This document shows positions 40,961-51,277 of a DNA stretch of 64,000 nt, in pieces. A model generated the notes under the pieces. That model did not search any database. It saw nothing but the letters and a program-made list of their open reading frames with translations, and had not been told where the DNA came from. Position 1 is the first letter of the stretch, and the number at the start of each line of letters is the position of its first letter. Source of the DNA: Adiantum capillus-veneris. Taxonomy: Eukaryota > Streptophyta > Polypodiopsida > Polypodiales > Pteridaceae. Both the position numbers and the translations under genes were made by a program. The stretch covers positions 73,763,912-73,827,911 of the forward strand of contig CM043963.1 in assembly GCA_014529385.2 (NCBI GenBank), given 5' to 3'.

Positions 40961-41209
40961 AGAGCAACCCTTGCCAAAGACAAACAAATAGTTCAAGGAC
41001 TACAGGGATATGAGGGGTTTTGACCATGTACCATTCTAGAGCGGGATTGCAGTGGTACAAGAAGAGAAAGGTTCTCGCATGATGTATATGCAAAGAAAAC
41101 ATTTTCTATAGGTTTTGTAGGATTATCAGACTATGTATCTATTGCTTTTACAGAGTGTGAGTACTTAAAGCGGGGTGAACGACAACATGTAAATAGTGTA
41201 CAAAGAGGT

Positions 41210-42481
41210 TTGAAGATGAATGGTTTGCTAGAAGATGATGAAGGCATTGCACGTGTGTTTGATGAGTGTTCGTTTATGGATACTATGCAAGATTTGGAGT
41301 CTTTAGTGGATTGCAGTTTGCATATGGGAAGTGAGGTTGTCAAAGTATGCTCAATAGAAATGTACAAGGCCATTGAGGATTTCAAAAATGCTCAAAGGGT
41401 TGATGTACGAGTGGAGACTAAGTATAAGTCTGTGGCAAAGAAAGTGAAACCAGTGGCATTACCTCTACCAAAAGACTGCACAAATAAGATGGAACAAGCT
41501 GCTAGCCTTCGTGACCCAAGAAAGATTGGCCACAAGTTCACCAAGGATTCTTTGAAAGAGTTAAAGGTTGGTTGCGATGACAGTTTGACAAAAGATAAAA
41601 AGATATGCTTTGAAGACATGCTTGCCAAACACGGAAAAGCTTTTGCATTTGAGCCTTATGAGATAGGGTGTTGATCCATCCATTGTTGCTCCTATGGTGA
41701 TCTTCACTATCCCTCATGTACCTTGGAACTTGAGGCCTATTCCTGTTCCAAAGGCTCATTTGCCAAAACTCATTGAGTTGCTTAATGAAAAGATCAAGAT
41801 GGGTATCTTGGAGCCTTCTTGTGCTCCGTATTCAAACAGGTGGTTCACAGTTTCGAAGAAAAAAGGTTCTTTACGCTTTATTCAGGATATGAAACCTGTA
41901 AATAAGGTGACAATCAGAAATGTGGGTATAGGGCCAATTGTCGATGAGTTTGCAGAGGCATTTGCAGGAAGGGAAATATATTCTATGGGAGATTTGTACT
42001 TAGGGTATGATCAGTTCCAACTAGCAATGGAAAGCAGGGACCTGACTACCATGAGGACACCCTTGGGTTTAGTAAGGATATGCACCTTACCTCAGGGGGC
42101 AACTAATTCAGTTGCACATATGATGAACGGTATGAACAAAGTCCTACGTGACTTCATACCTGAAACTACAATGCCTTTCCTTGATGATGTGCCAATCAAA
42201 GGATGTGATGTAAGTGATAAAGATGTGTCTCTAGACTTGAGGGGGTGCCGCCAGTATGTGGCAAACCATATCAATGATTGTGATAATATCTTGTCGAGGT
42301 TGGAAGAGGTGAACCTTACCTTGTTTGGCCAAAAGTCAGTGTTTGGTGTGAATGAAGTTCTTATTGTGGGACATATGTGCGGGCCATATGGTAGAAGGCC
42401 TTGTCGTCCAAAGATTGATGTAATCCAGAGAATGAAAGAGAAATGTATAAATGTCACTGAGGTTCGAAGGTTCTTGGGTGC
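41210..42481 (+). pseudogene. Reverse transcriptase of element F
   Basis: The N-terminal extension (41210-41674) is Lys/Asp-rich and ends FEDMLAKHGKAFAFEPYEIG. A 1-base shift near 41667 leads into IPHVPWNLRPIPVPKAHL. RT motifs follow: MGILEPSCAPYSNRWF, FIQDMKPVN, YSMGDLYLGYDQFQLA, LPQGATNSVAHMMN and FLDDVPIKG (active-site DD at about 42180). It ends at VRRFLGACV. RNase H should follow but does not. Confidence 0.88.
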
Positions 42482-43117
42482 ATGCGTGTAGATCTGGTTA
42501 CAATGCCATTAGGCTTATGGAAAATGAGATACATAGTGCTTGCACGGGAAGACTTAACCAACCAAGTTGAAGGTCGTGCTCTAAGAACGAGAAGCACAGA
42601 AGGGGTATGTAAGTTCGTCTTGGATGATGTAATTAGCTGTTATGGTTGTGTTGGGAAAATAACAATGGACAGCGGTGAGTTGGATGCTGACAAAGCAAGG
42701 GAGTTTTTCTCTAGATAGGGCATTAAAATTGCTCTCACTACTGCGTATAATCCTGAGGGAAATGGAAAATCGGAGTGTGGGCATCCTCCTATCATTAAAG
42801 CTTTGGCTAAGGCCTGCAAAGGTAAAATGGGAGAGTGGTCTAGGTTGTTGCCTTATGATTTATGGGCTGATCATACAACTCATAGCGCGGTTACAAGTTA
42901 TATGCCTTTTGAGTTGATGCATGGTCAGAAACCTATAATTCCTATTGAGGATGTAATTCCCACATGGAATGTATTACCTTGGGAAGATGGAATGAGTAGG
43001 GAAGACCTTCTTGCTTTGTGCATACAACAGTTAGAAAGAAGGACCCAAGATATGGAGATTGTAGTAGCACGATTGAAAGATGCAAGATTAAAGAATAAGG
43101 ATAGATTTGCTAAGAGG
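42482..43117 (+). pseudogene. Integrase core of element F, fused directly after RT by deletion
   Basis: VDLVTMPLG carries the first Asp, ITMDSGELDADKAREFF the second, and NPEGNGKSECGH the Glu. A TAG at 42716-42718 interrupts. LLPYDLWADHTTHSAVTSYMP and FELMHGQKPIIP follow. Copia element G interrupts the C-terminal region at 43118. The zinc domain is absent. Confidence 0.85.
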
Positions 43118-43344
43118 TGTTACCATATACATGTGGTAGTGATGTGTGTGAACACACTAGGACCGTCGGGGCATTTTTTCCCTCTTTAGGAGGTTTTTTC
43201 CCCCGTGCATTGTATATACGCCCATCACTCTAGGGCTATCTATCTTTCCATTGCACACTAAGTAACACTCTCTCTATTGTGTGCCTTGAGCTTCCTTTGT
43301 CTTCTCCAAGATGTGTGTGTTTCTCTGCAACCCTAATTCCAACA
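43118..43344 (+). repeat. 5' LTR of element G
   Basis: 227 bp. TATATA at about 43213 gives a core promoter. It ends CCAACA one base before the primer site region. Confidence 0.95.
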
Positions 43345-43346
43345 AT

Positions 43347-43358
43347 TGGTATCAGAGC
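43347..43358 (+). other. Primer-binding site of G (tRNA-iMet)
   Basis: TGGTATCAGAGC is the classical plant copia primer site, complementary to the 3' end of initiator methionine tRNA. Confidence 0.95.
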
Positions 43359-43707
43359 AGGTCACGTCCTCCCGGGCTTAGTCGCCAGCTACTCCAGCAC
43401 ACGCCTGCTCACTTTCTCCAATTTCAGTGAGCTTTGGTAAGCGTTCGCAGGTCGACAAATATTTTTGGGAAAGCTCAAAGAGCCTGGTCTGCTCAGAATT
43501 TTGATTTGGGCTCGTTTCGGCCTCCGTTTCCACTACAGGCAGTACTGCACAGGCTATTTCGTCATTTTGTGCAGAATTTCTGTCAGTGCCATTTTTTGCA
43601 TAACACGTGCCTTATAGTCTTCTACAGTTTGTGCTATATAGCATAGGTTTTTCCCGTTCCATTTCTCCTATTTTCGGGCAGTTTTCACATCAGGTGCAGC
43701 ATTTACC

Positions 43708-45054
43708 ATGGCTGACAACAACAACACAGATGTGTTCAAGATGTTTGCTGCTGAGGACAGGTTGGATGGGGAAAACTACCCTATGTGGGCTTATATGATG
43801 CAACATGTTCTTGTGTCAAAAGGTGTCGGGAACATTGTGCAGGGCATTGATGTACGTCCTGGTTCTAAGGATGTAGGTGATGTTGAGGATGTTGCATGTC
43901 TTGCTGCAAGGATTGCAGCTGTTAGAGTTGTTTTTCCTACGGCGAAACAAGCTCGTTGGGATGTTAAGGATGCGTAGGCTCATGCATTGATTGCGTTGTC
44001 TGTGAAGCGCACGATTGTTCCTCACATCCGTTCAACAAAATCTGCAAAACAGGCTTGGGATATTTTAGCAGGTCTTTATGCAAGCCGCAATGAGGCTAAA
44101 ATTGCTTTGCTGCGTAAAGAGCTGGAGTCGAAGATTATGCATGAGGAAGATGATATGGACACTTTCCTTGCTAGTGTCAAGGATATCAATGAGCAGCTTA
44201 TTTCTGCAGGTGAAGTCATTTCAGACAGTTCCCTTGTGCAGACTGTTCTTGATGCCTTACCAGATTCCTACCAGACTTTTGCTAGTACTTGGAGACTGAT
44301 GACCCAAGGAAATCCTGAAGTTGTCAAGTTTGATGCATTATGCACATTGCTGTTGCAAGAGTCACTTTCTAGAAAAAACAGGACTAGGCAGTGTGCAGTT
44401 GAACAGGATTTTATTGCTTCTCAAAGAAAGGGTGGTAACAGTAATGCAGCCACTTCTTATGGTTCTGCTGCGAGTGGCAAAAATTATGTTCCTAATGCTT
44501 CTGCTGGCAGTACTTCGTCTGGTAATTCTGGTGATAAGGGCAAAAAGAAGATGCGTTGCCATTATTGTAAAGCCAATGATCACTTGATCAAGTTGTGTCC
44601 TAAGTTGAAGGCCAAAGAGGCTAAGAAGAAAGAGGGTGGTTCCACTGCAAATGCTGGTTCCACTACAAATGCAGCCATTGTTGAGTCTTCTGTGAAAGGA
44701 GACTGCAATGCTGATGCTGATGCAGAATGGGCTTTTAGCGCAGAGTGCACTTACAATCCTGTTGTCCATGATGCATGCTTGTCAGTTGCTGCTGATTCAC
44801 ATGTGTGGTATTTCGACAGTGGTGCTACAAAGCACATTACCTCACATCGTGAATTGTTTACCTCTCTCGAGTCTGTCCCTCATGGGAATTCAGTCACTTG
44901 TGCCAACAACGCCTCTTATCCAGTTCAGGGAGTTGGAAAGATTGTGCTCACTGCTGCTAATGGCAGTTCCTTCACACTTGTTGATGCACTTTATGTACCT
45001 AGGATCAAGAAGATCTCTTGTCTGTATCCGCACTTGCTAGACTTGGACTTGTAG
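43708..45054 (+). pseudogene. Gag and protease of element G, one in-frame TAG and a terminal frameshift
   Basis: ATG 43708 starts a copia gag (LDGENYPMWAYMMQ). A TAG at 43975-43977 interrupts, then the same frame goes on (IRSTKSAKQAWDIL, LPDSYQTFAS). The CCHC knuckle is CHYCKANDHLIKLC (about 44557-44598). The protease active site is WYFDSGATKHIT (about 44810-44840). A 1-base loss near 45015 moves the frame to +3, where LLSVSALARLGL continues. Confidence 0.9.
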
Positions 45055-45590
45055 TCAAATTTATGGATGACAGATGTACAGTTCATGATCTTAGTTTTGG
45101 TGATGAAATTGTTGCATCTGGGCTTTTGTGCCGTGGGCTGTATAAGCTCACTTTGTATGACAAGTGTGGACAAAATTTTGCAAATGCTGTTGCAGATTCA
45201 AGGGCTATTTCATATGCAAAACTTTGGCATGCACGTTTTGGTCATCTGAATTTTGCCAGTTTGTTGCGTTTGCAGAAATCTGATATGGTTGCTTCTTTTC
45301 CACCTCTTGAAGCACCTGTCAAACATGTTTGTGAAGGCTGTATTTTGGGTAAGATGCAGCGTTCTAAATTTCCAAAGGATGGTTCAGTTCGGGCCACATG
45401 CAGGTTGCAGCTTGTGCATAGTGATGTTGGTGGGCCCATGTAAACTCCGTCCTTGGGCAATTACCTGTACTTCGTGACTTTCATTGATGATTACTCCAGG
45501 CATGCATGGGTATTTCCGCTTAAAGCGAAGTCCGAAGTTTTTATGTGCTTCAAACAATTTCTGGCTATGGCTGAAAATGTCTCGAAATGT
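45018..45590 (+). pseudogene. Integrase N-terminal region of element G
   Basis: Frame 3 carries LWHARFGHLNFASL and CEGCILGKMQRSKF, which together form the HHCC zinc domain. A TAA lies at 45441-45443 where relatives have Gln (GPM-TPSLG). The core start YFVTFIDDYSRHAWVF supplies the first Asp. A frameshift near 45590 leads to the next ORF. Confidence 0.88.
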
Positions 45591-47167
45591 ACTATGGGCA
45601 CCCTCCTTTCGATCGAGGGGGGGAGTATATGTCTCATGAATTTAATGCATTTCTGGCTAGTCGTGGGATAAAACACCAATGTACAGTGCCTTATACGCCT
45701 CAGCAAAATGGTGTTGCTGAGAGGAAAAACAGGTCAGTTACAGAAATGGCACGATGTATGGTCAAAAGTCAAGCTTTACCGCATTCTTTTTGGCTTGAGG
45801 CCATCATGTGTGACACTTATGTACTTAACAGGTGTCCTACGAAAGCTTTGCAGTCCATTACTCCATATGAAGCATGGCATGATAGAAAGCCTTCTATTGA
45901 GCACATGCGTGTTTTTGGCTGTTTGGCATATGCTTTGGTGCCACAAGTGCAGCGCAAAAAATTGGATGATAAGGCTGTCAAATGTATTTTTGTTGGTTAT
46001 AGTGCTGAAAGCAAAGGTTACAGGTTGTATCATCCGCAAACAAAACGTATTCTGGTTTCTCGGGATGTAGTGTTTGTGGAAGATTCTGTTCAGCCCTTGC
46101 TGTCATGTACTAGAGACAGTAATGTAAGCTCACAGGACATTTATGACACTTTGTTGCCTCTTTTTAGTGGTGGAAATACGAATGTAAGTTCCAATGAGGC
46201 AAATGTACAGCCTATGGGGGTTTCTGAAAATGTTTTAGATCAGCCTATTACTGATGCAGATGTACATGATGTACTTGATGAGGAAAGGGCTGACAATGAG
46301 CAGGCTAGAGGTATCCCAAAATGGCTGGTGCACACTTTGCGTGACAGTAAATTGGATGCACCTTTGTCTAGTCGTACTCGTTCAGGCTCTCGCCATGCAT
46401 CTTATGCATCAGATTGTTATGCTTTGGCTGTGTCTAGTTTACATGATGTTGAGGAGCCTCTGTCTTTTGATGAAGCACAGAATTCAGAAAATTGGATGGC
46501 TGCCATGCAATTAGAATATGATGCACTTATAGAAAATGACACATGGACTTTATGTGATTTGCCTCCTGGCAAAAAGGCCATTGGTACAAAGTGGGTTTAC
46601 AAGTTGAAACGCAAACCGGATGGTGAGATCGATCGCCATAAGGCTCAACTTGTTGCAAAGGGTTATGCAGAGCAAAAAGGCATAGATTATGAAGAGACTT
46701 TTTCTCCCACTTGTCGTATGACTACTGTGCATTTTCTATGTGCATTGGCAGCTCATTTTGGTTGGGATGTACATCAATCAGACATTGTTACTGCTTTCTT
46801 GAATGGTGACATATTTGAGGAAGTTTATGTAACGCAGCCTCGCGGTTTTGTCATAAAAGGACAAGAGGACAAAGTGTGGAAATGTAACAAGGCTTTGTAT
46901 GGGTTGAAGCAATCTCCTCGTGCTTGGTATGAGAAAGCTGACACTCATTTGGTCAAACAAGGCTTTCGTAATAGTCCAACAGAAAGCACATTGTATGTAA
47001 AGCGTGAGGGTGATGTATTTCTCATCGTGGTTCTTTATGTTGATGATTTGCTGATTAGTGGACCAAATGAGAGACATATTGCTGAATTTAAGGCTGATTT
47101 GAATGCTACTTTCAAGATGAAAGATTTGGGGCTGTTGCATCATTACTTGGGTATACAGTTTAAGTAG
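45587..47167 (+). CDS. Integrase C-half and reverse transcriptase of element G
   Basis: An open stretch of 526 residues. The initial residues before RGGEYMS are frameshift overlap. RGGEYMSHEFNAF and TPQQNGVAERKNRS supply the DDE Glu region. The copia GKxxHxxxxR-like C-terminal region follows (FGCLAYALVPQ, CIFVGYSAESKGYRL). RT: WMAAMQLEYDALIENDTWTL, GTKWVYKLKRKPDG, DVHQSDIVTAFLNGD, CNKALYGLKQSPRAWY, and active site LYVDDLLISG (about 47032). It ends at TAG 47165, after which the same frame continues. Confidence 0.92.
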   Translation: MYYGHPPFDRGGEYMSHEFNAFLASRGIKHQCTVPYTPQQNGVAERKNRSVTEMARCMVKSQALPHSFWLEAIMCDTYVLNRCPTKALQSITPYEAWHDRKPSIEHMRVFGCLAYALVPQVQRKKLDDKAVKCIFVGYSAESKGYRLYHPQTKRILVSRDVVFVEDSVQPLLSCTRDSNVSSQDIYDTLLPLFSGGNTNVSSNEANVQPMGVSENVLDQPITDADVHDVLDEERADNEQARGIPKWLVHTLRDSKLDAPLSSRTRSGSRHASYASDCYALAVSSLHDVEEPLSFDEAQNSENWMAAMQLEYDALIENDTWTLCDLPPGKKAIGTKWVYKLKRKPDGEIDRHKAQLVAKGYAEQKGIDYEETFSPTCRMTTVHFLCALAAHFGWDVHQSDIVTAFLNGDIFEEVYVTQPRGFVIKGQEDKVWKCNKALYGLKQSPRAWYEKADTHLVKQGFRNSPTESTLYVKREGDVFLIVVLYVDDLLISGPNERHIAEFKADLNATFKMKDLGLLHHYLGIQFK

Positions 47168-47958
47168 TGTGATGGTGGTATTGCCTTGTGTCAGAAAAGT
47201 TACATAGAGACATTGCTATGTATGTTTGGACTTGAGGATTGCAAACCTATTGCCACTCCCATGGAAACAGGTTTGAAGTTGAGTCTACATGATGCTGGCG
47301 ATCCTGCTGATGTCACTCTTTACCAAACTATTGTTGGATGCCTCATTTATGTATGGAACACGAGGCCGGATATTCAGTTTGCAGTCTCACGAGACACGAG
47401 GCTGTCAAGAGGATTTTCCGCTACCTTAGTGGCACTTTACATCTTGGCTTGTTTTATCCCAAGGGGGGATCATTGCCGCCAGACTTACATGCTTTTTCGG
47501 ACTCAGATTGGGCTGGTTGTTTTGACACGCGAGTGTCCACAAGTGGTTTTTGTTTCATGCTTGGCAGTTCATGTATATCATGGTTGAGCAAGAAGCAACC
47601 TACTGTGGCCACTTCGAGTTGTGAGGCTGAGTACATGGCAGTCTTCACAGCTACGGTTGAGTGTGTATGTCTCAGACGCCTTATGGCTGATTTGGGTGTT
47701 GGACAGGACACTGCCAACACTATCTACACTGACAGTCAGAGCGCATTGGCAGTTGCGAGGAACCCAGTTTTTCATGATCGCACAAAGCACATTGAGGTGC
47801 ATTACCACTATGTCAGGGAGAGGCTCTCAGCAGGAGAGATCAGCTTGGCTTATGTGCCAACACAGGACAACCTTGCAGATATTTTCACAAAGGCATTGTC
47901 TCGTGAGAAGCTTGAAGATTTCCGCAAAGCTTTGGGCTTACTCTCCTTTGTGGACTGA
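47168..47958 (+). pseudogene. RT end and RNase H of element G
   Basis: After the TAG: LCQKSYIETLLCMFGLEDCKP and YQTIVGCLIYVWNTRPDIQFAV. A shift or deletion near 47390 moves to frame 1: HEAVKRIFRYLSGTL, then copia RNase H (FSDSDWAGC, CEAEYMAVF, IYTDSQSALAVARN, RTKHIEVHYHYVRE, DIFTKAL). The terminal stop is at 47956, 65 bp before the PPT. Confidence 0.9.
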
Positions 47959-48023
47959 TCCTGTCCTCAGGGCATGGAACTTCCCTTTACTCATGTGCCA
48001 GCTCTCGTTCACCGCATCACTCC

Positions 48024-48033
48024 AGGGGGGATT
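48024..48033 (+). other. Polypurine tract of element G
   Basis: AGGGGGGATT directly precedes the TG of the right LTR. Confidence 0.85.
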
Positions 48034-48260
48034 TGTTACCATATACATGTGGTAGTGATGTGTGTGAACACACTAGGACCACCGGGGCATTTTTTCCCTC
48101 TTTAGGAGGTTTTTTCCCCCGTGCATTGTATATACGCCCATCACTCTAGGGCTATCTATCTTTCCATTGCACACTAAGTAACACTCTCTCTATTGTGTGC
48201 CTTGAGCTTCCTTTGTCTTTTCCAAGCTGTGTGTGTTTCTCCGCAACCCTAATTCCAACA
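48034..48260 (+). repeat. 3' LTR of element G
   Basis: 227 bp, partner of 43118-43344 with five substitutions. It is followed by AGAGG and the resumed integrase of F. Confidence 0.95.
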
Positions 48261-48691
48261 AGAGGCATAGGCTCAGACCTAAAGCTATTGAGGAAGGTGA
48301 TTGGGTGTTGGTGTATGACGGTAGTCTTGACAACCAACATTCAACAATAAGAAAGCTTTCAAAGAGATGGTTTGGTCCTTATGAGGTTCAACATGTACAT
48401 GGGAATGCAACTTATACCTTGCATGAATTAGATGGGACAAAAATGAAGATTCCCATTGCAGGGAAAAGAATCAAGTTATTCAAAAGAAGAGGTGATACAG
48501 ATCCCTTTGATTCACAAGAAGGTCAAAATGAAGGCTCTGATGAAAATGGTATGGATGTGGATGAAGAACAAGAGGATGATGTGTTAGATTTTCTTGCAAG
48601 CGATGATGAAATCGACATGTATGTTGACTTAAATGAAGACCGAATCTGCAAAAGATATCTGTGGCACATGCCAAAGGATGTGCAGGTTTAG
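48261..48691 (+). pseudogene. Integrase C-terminus of element F
   Basis: The frame resumes KRHRLRPKAIEEGDWVLVYDG, then KRWFGPYEVQHV and TYTLHELDGTKM, an SH3-like integrase tail. An acidic C-terminus follows (EEQEDDVLDF). It ends at TAG 48689, merging into the PPT GAGGGGGTGGATGTCG-type stretch before the LTR. Confidence 0.88.
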
Positions 48692-48701
48692 AGGGGGTGG
48701 A

Positions 48702-49724
48702 TGTCGTGCCATGGTATATTCATAATGTGAAATTAAAATATCTACATCACTCTTAATGTTTATGATGTGTGGGACCAAATGCTATAATGTACATAGTGTA
48801 ATATATGCAAAAATGAATGCCACGGTTGTAGCCGTGTACATACCTTGCCGGGCGGACGAGGCCCTACAGGTGGCACCATGTAATGCTTTTTCACATAAAA
48901 ATATTCCTAATTTTCTTTGGGAATGTACAAATGTCAAGTGTTTCGAAGTGGCACGCTCGTTTTGCGTAGAAAGTTCAATGCGGGCAATCTCGGCCAAAAA
49001 TAGCAGGTTTCGTGTGCTGGCGTGAAAGACGTGTCCAAAGTGATTACCAAGTGGGAAAATGAAGTCCAACATGAAATTTGAGCCCAATGGGATTTTTCCA
49101 CAATTTTAGGGATTTTTCCCAGCTCGTTTGGGCTTTTTACGAACAAAAAGTGACATTTTTGGGCTAAAAATGGTCCAAAATAGCCTACAAAATGCTCAAA
49201 ATAGCTAAAAATGCCACATCAATGACGCTGGAATTATTTCTCAAGCTGTGTGCGAAATTTGAGAGCCACAAATGAGCTCATTTGGGCACATGAGCAAGGA
49301 GATACAACCATTCCTTTATAGGGTGCTAGTGCAGTCCCGTGCTGCTTCCACTACATGGTTGAAGCTCTGAGGCCTCCAATTAGGGTTTCACCTCCTCAAA
49401 TAACTACTTGGATTTCTCCAATGAAGTATTGAAGCTTCCATGAAATGGTCACGACGAAGAATCGAAGCGTAAATTTAGGGTTGTTAATAGGTCGAATGAG
49501 CACTGCATCTGTGCAATTGGGAGCGAGGCTACACCTAATCTTCACACACACAAGAGTTTTGAGTTAGTATTGTTCTTTTTCAAAGTGGAGCTTTCATGGC
49601 TGGAGTTTTGTTCTTTTTTAGTGTGTTTTTGGATTTAAATTGTCTACGCCTTGCTTGATTTTGCTATGAATCCTCACAGTCAAAGGCCCGACGCTTTCCT
49701 AGTCGCACTGCGCACTTCTTGACA
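48702..49724 (+). repeat. 3' LTR of element F
   Basis: 1,023 bp, TGTCGTGCC...CTTGACA, with a purine tract at 48690-48700. It is followed by GCGT and the resumed protease of C. Confidence 0.92.
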
Positions 49725-50626
49725 GCGTCAGCTCCAAAATGGTACAAGTCTGGGACTATGAGTATATCTACTTAAGAGACAAGGATGTCATTACAAAGAT
49801 CAATGTCATAGATCATAGTTAAAGAGATGTAGAACAAACCCTAGGAGAAGAGTAAAACTCCACAATTGAATAGAAAGGAGAAATACCTGCTTGGCTGCAA
49901 AACAAAGTGCACATTTGGATGTGTGGAGCTTCTAAGAGTGGGAGTTTGAAAAAGAGGATTGTATTCATGACGAATTAGTACAAGACGTGGCATATGTACT
50001 AAAGCCTTTTTCGGAAGAGATGTTCAAAACTTTTGGATGGAAGCAAATACTAGCTACTCTTGATGTGTATGTGAATGAGGTAACATTGATTAAATTTTGT
50101 GATGAGGAAGGATATGGTATCATTCCATTCCAGATGATGAGTGTCATCTTAAATCCAAAATCAGGATCAGAAGTACCTGACATGGAGGGAGTTCCTGACG
50201 CATAGTGGATGAGATCTCCATAAGAAACCTTGATCAAACTGATGAGGAAGCATTCCAAGACTCCATCGACAAGGCTTTAGAAGACAACACAGACAACGAG
50301 CTTTCTAGTAGCTCAAACAAGGACATCAAACAGAGGGATCAACAAGCGGTCTATTATGATTTTCCAAACCAAAAACCACAAAGACAACGCAGATATGTGA
50401 ATAGATGCATAAATAAACAAAAATAAAAAAAGAAAATTATGTACCTCTTTTAAACAACAAAATGTAGTATTTGAGGCTGGTTGAAGCAACTGATTGCCTT
50501 AAAGATTAGATATCAAAGAGGTTCATGAAACCCGACTCAATAGAAAAAAACTTGAAAAAACAAAAGCAGACAAAATCCACAAGCGGAAAATATCTCTAAA
50601 AAGTCAATGAAGTTGTAAAAAACAGA
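49725..50626 (+). pseudogene. Protease end and acidic/basic spacer of element C
   Basis: KMVQVWDYEYIYLRDKD, IPAWLQNKVHIWMCGASKSGSL, then 49987-50205 (PFSEEMFKTFGWKQILATLDV, EEGYGIIPFQM), then 50205-50426 (acidic, ending YYDFPNQKPQRQRRY). It matches B residues around WMCGASKCGSL, LEWTHILATLDV and YDFPNQTKQRQ in order. Several stops and shifts. Confidence 0.8.
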
Positions 50627-51277
50627 GTGCAAACACAAATACAACAAATTAAAACAAACTTTGAAAGAAGTTTGGACAATGGAGTTGGAGAGACTGACGA
50701 TGAGTCAGATGATGATAAGTTTAATGCAACTTCCCACTACAAAAGGTACACTATTCAAGACAAAAAAATTGTAGTTCAGAAGCCCAAACAAGATCCAAAG
50801 GAGCCTGAAACCTCATATGATCGGCTCAAAAAAGCCAAATGTATAAACCTAACAGAACAAGGCATGAAACCTAAGCCGACATACATTGCCGCGGACCTTA
50901 TGAAAGAAGAAGAACAACTATTGACAACAACACTCCGACAATATAAAGATATGTTTGCATGGTCATACAAAGACCTAAAGGGAATAGATCCAGAGATTTG
51001 TCAACACATGATACCCCTTAAAAGTGATGCCAGACCTCGCAGACAACGGCCTTACACGTGCAATGATACTTTTGCCAAAAAGATTAAGGAAGAGATAGAC
51101 AAACTCAAGGATGCGGAGTTTATCTATGAGATTGAACACACCGATTGGGTGTTCCCTATTGTGGTAGTACCCAAAAAGAATGAAAAGTTACAAGTCTGTG
51201 TGAACCTCAAACATGTAAATGCTGCTACAGTCACGGACAAATATCCACTACCAATAATAGACCTTGATGGAAATTGA
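50627..51277 (+). CDS. Reverse transcriptase N-terminus of element C, 3'-truncated
   Basis: An open stretch of 216 residues. TSHYKRYTIQDKKIVV, then KPTYIAADLMKEEEQLLTTT, MFAWSYKDLKGIDPEICQH, FIYEIEHTDWVFPIVVVPKKN and VCVNLKHVNAATV. It keeps Gln-Val where B has a TGA. After YPLPIIDLD similarity to RT is lost at about 51260. No palm or catalytic Asp region exists, so the piece cannot act as a polymerase. Confidence 0.85.
   Translation: MQTQIQQIKTNFERSLDNGVGETDDESDDDKFNATSHYKRYTIQDKKIVVQKPKQDPKEPETSYDRLKKAKCINLTEQGMKPKPTYIAADLMKEEEQLLTTTLRQYKDMFAWSYKDLKGIDPEICQHMIPLKSDARPRRQRPYTCNDTFAKKIKEEIDKLKDAEFIYEIEHTDWVFPIVVVPKKNEKLQVCVNLKHVNAATVTDKYPLPIIDLDGN

Larger units (their letters stand above)
43118..48260 (+). 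mobile_element. Element G: Ty1/copia LTR retrotransposon, full length
   Basis: 5,143 bp with 227-bp LTRs (TGTTACC...CCAACA), a perfect TSD AGAGG (43113-43117, 48261-48265), an initiator-tRNA-Met primer site and a PPT. Gene order is gag, protease, integrase, RT, RNase H, as in copia. The LTRs differ at five sites by eye (about 2.2%). It is the innermost insertion of the C-F-G nest. Confidence 0.97.
37877..49724 (+). mobile_element. Element F: Ty3/gypsy element of a different lineage, deletion derivative, interrupted by G
   Basis: The LTRs (37877-38901, 48702-49724) are flanked by GCGT (37873-37876 and 49725-49728) inside C's protease. Without the nested G it is 6.7 kb. It carries gag, protease, RT and integrase core and C-terminus. 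The RNase H and integrase zinc region are missing, lost at a junction near 42481. Stops and shifts occur in every gene. Its coding sequence is not close to A/B/C or H. Confidence 0.9.
33490..51270 (+). mobile_element. Element C: third Athila/Tat-like gypsy family, incomplete, interrupted by element F
   Basis: C consists of a 5'-truncated LTR ending at 34200, a primer site, a long leader with palindromes, gag from the zinc knuckles onward, and protease. After F (37877-49724) the protease spacer resumes, followed by the RT N-terminus to about 51270, where C stops. ORF1 and the gag capsid region are missing (deletion between about 35860 and 36190). Residue-level similarity to B runs in the same order throughout. 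Stops and shifts are frequent. Confidence 0.8.
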
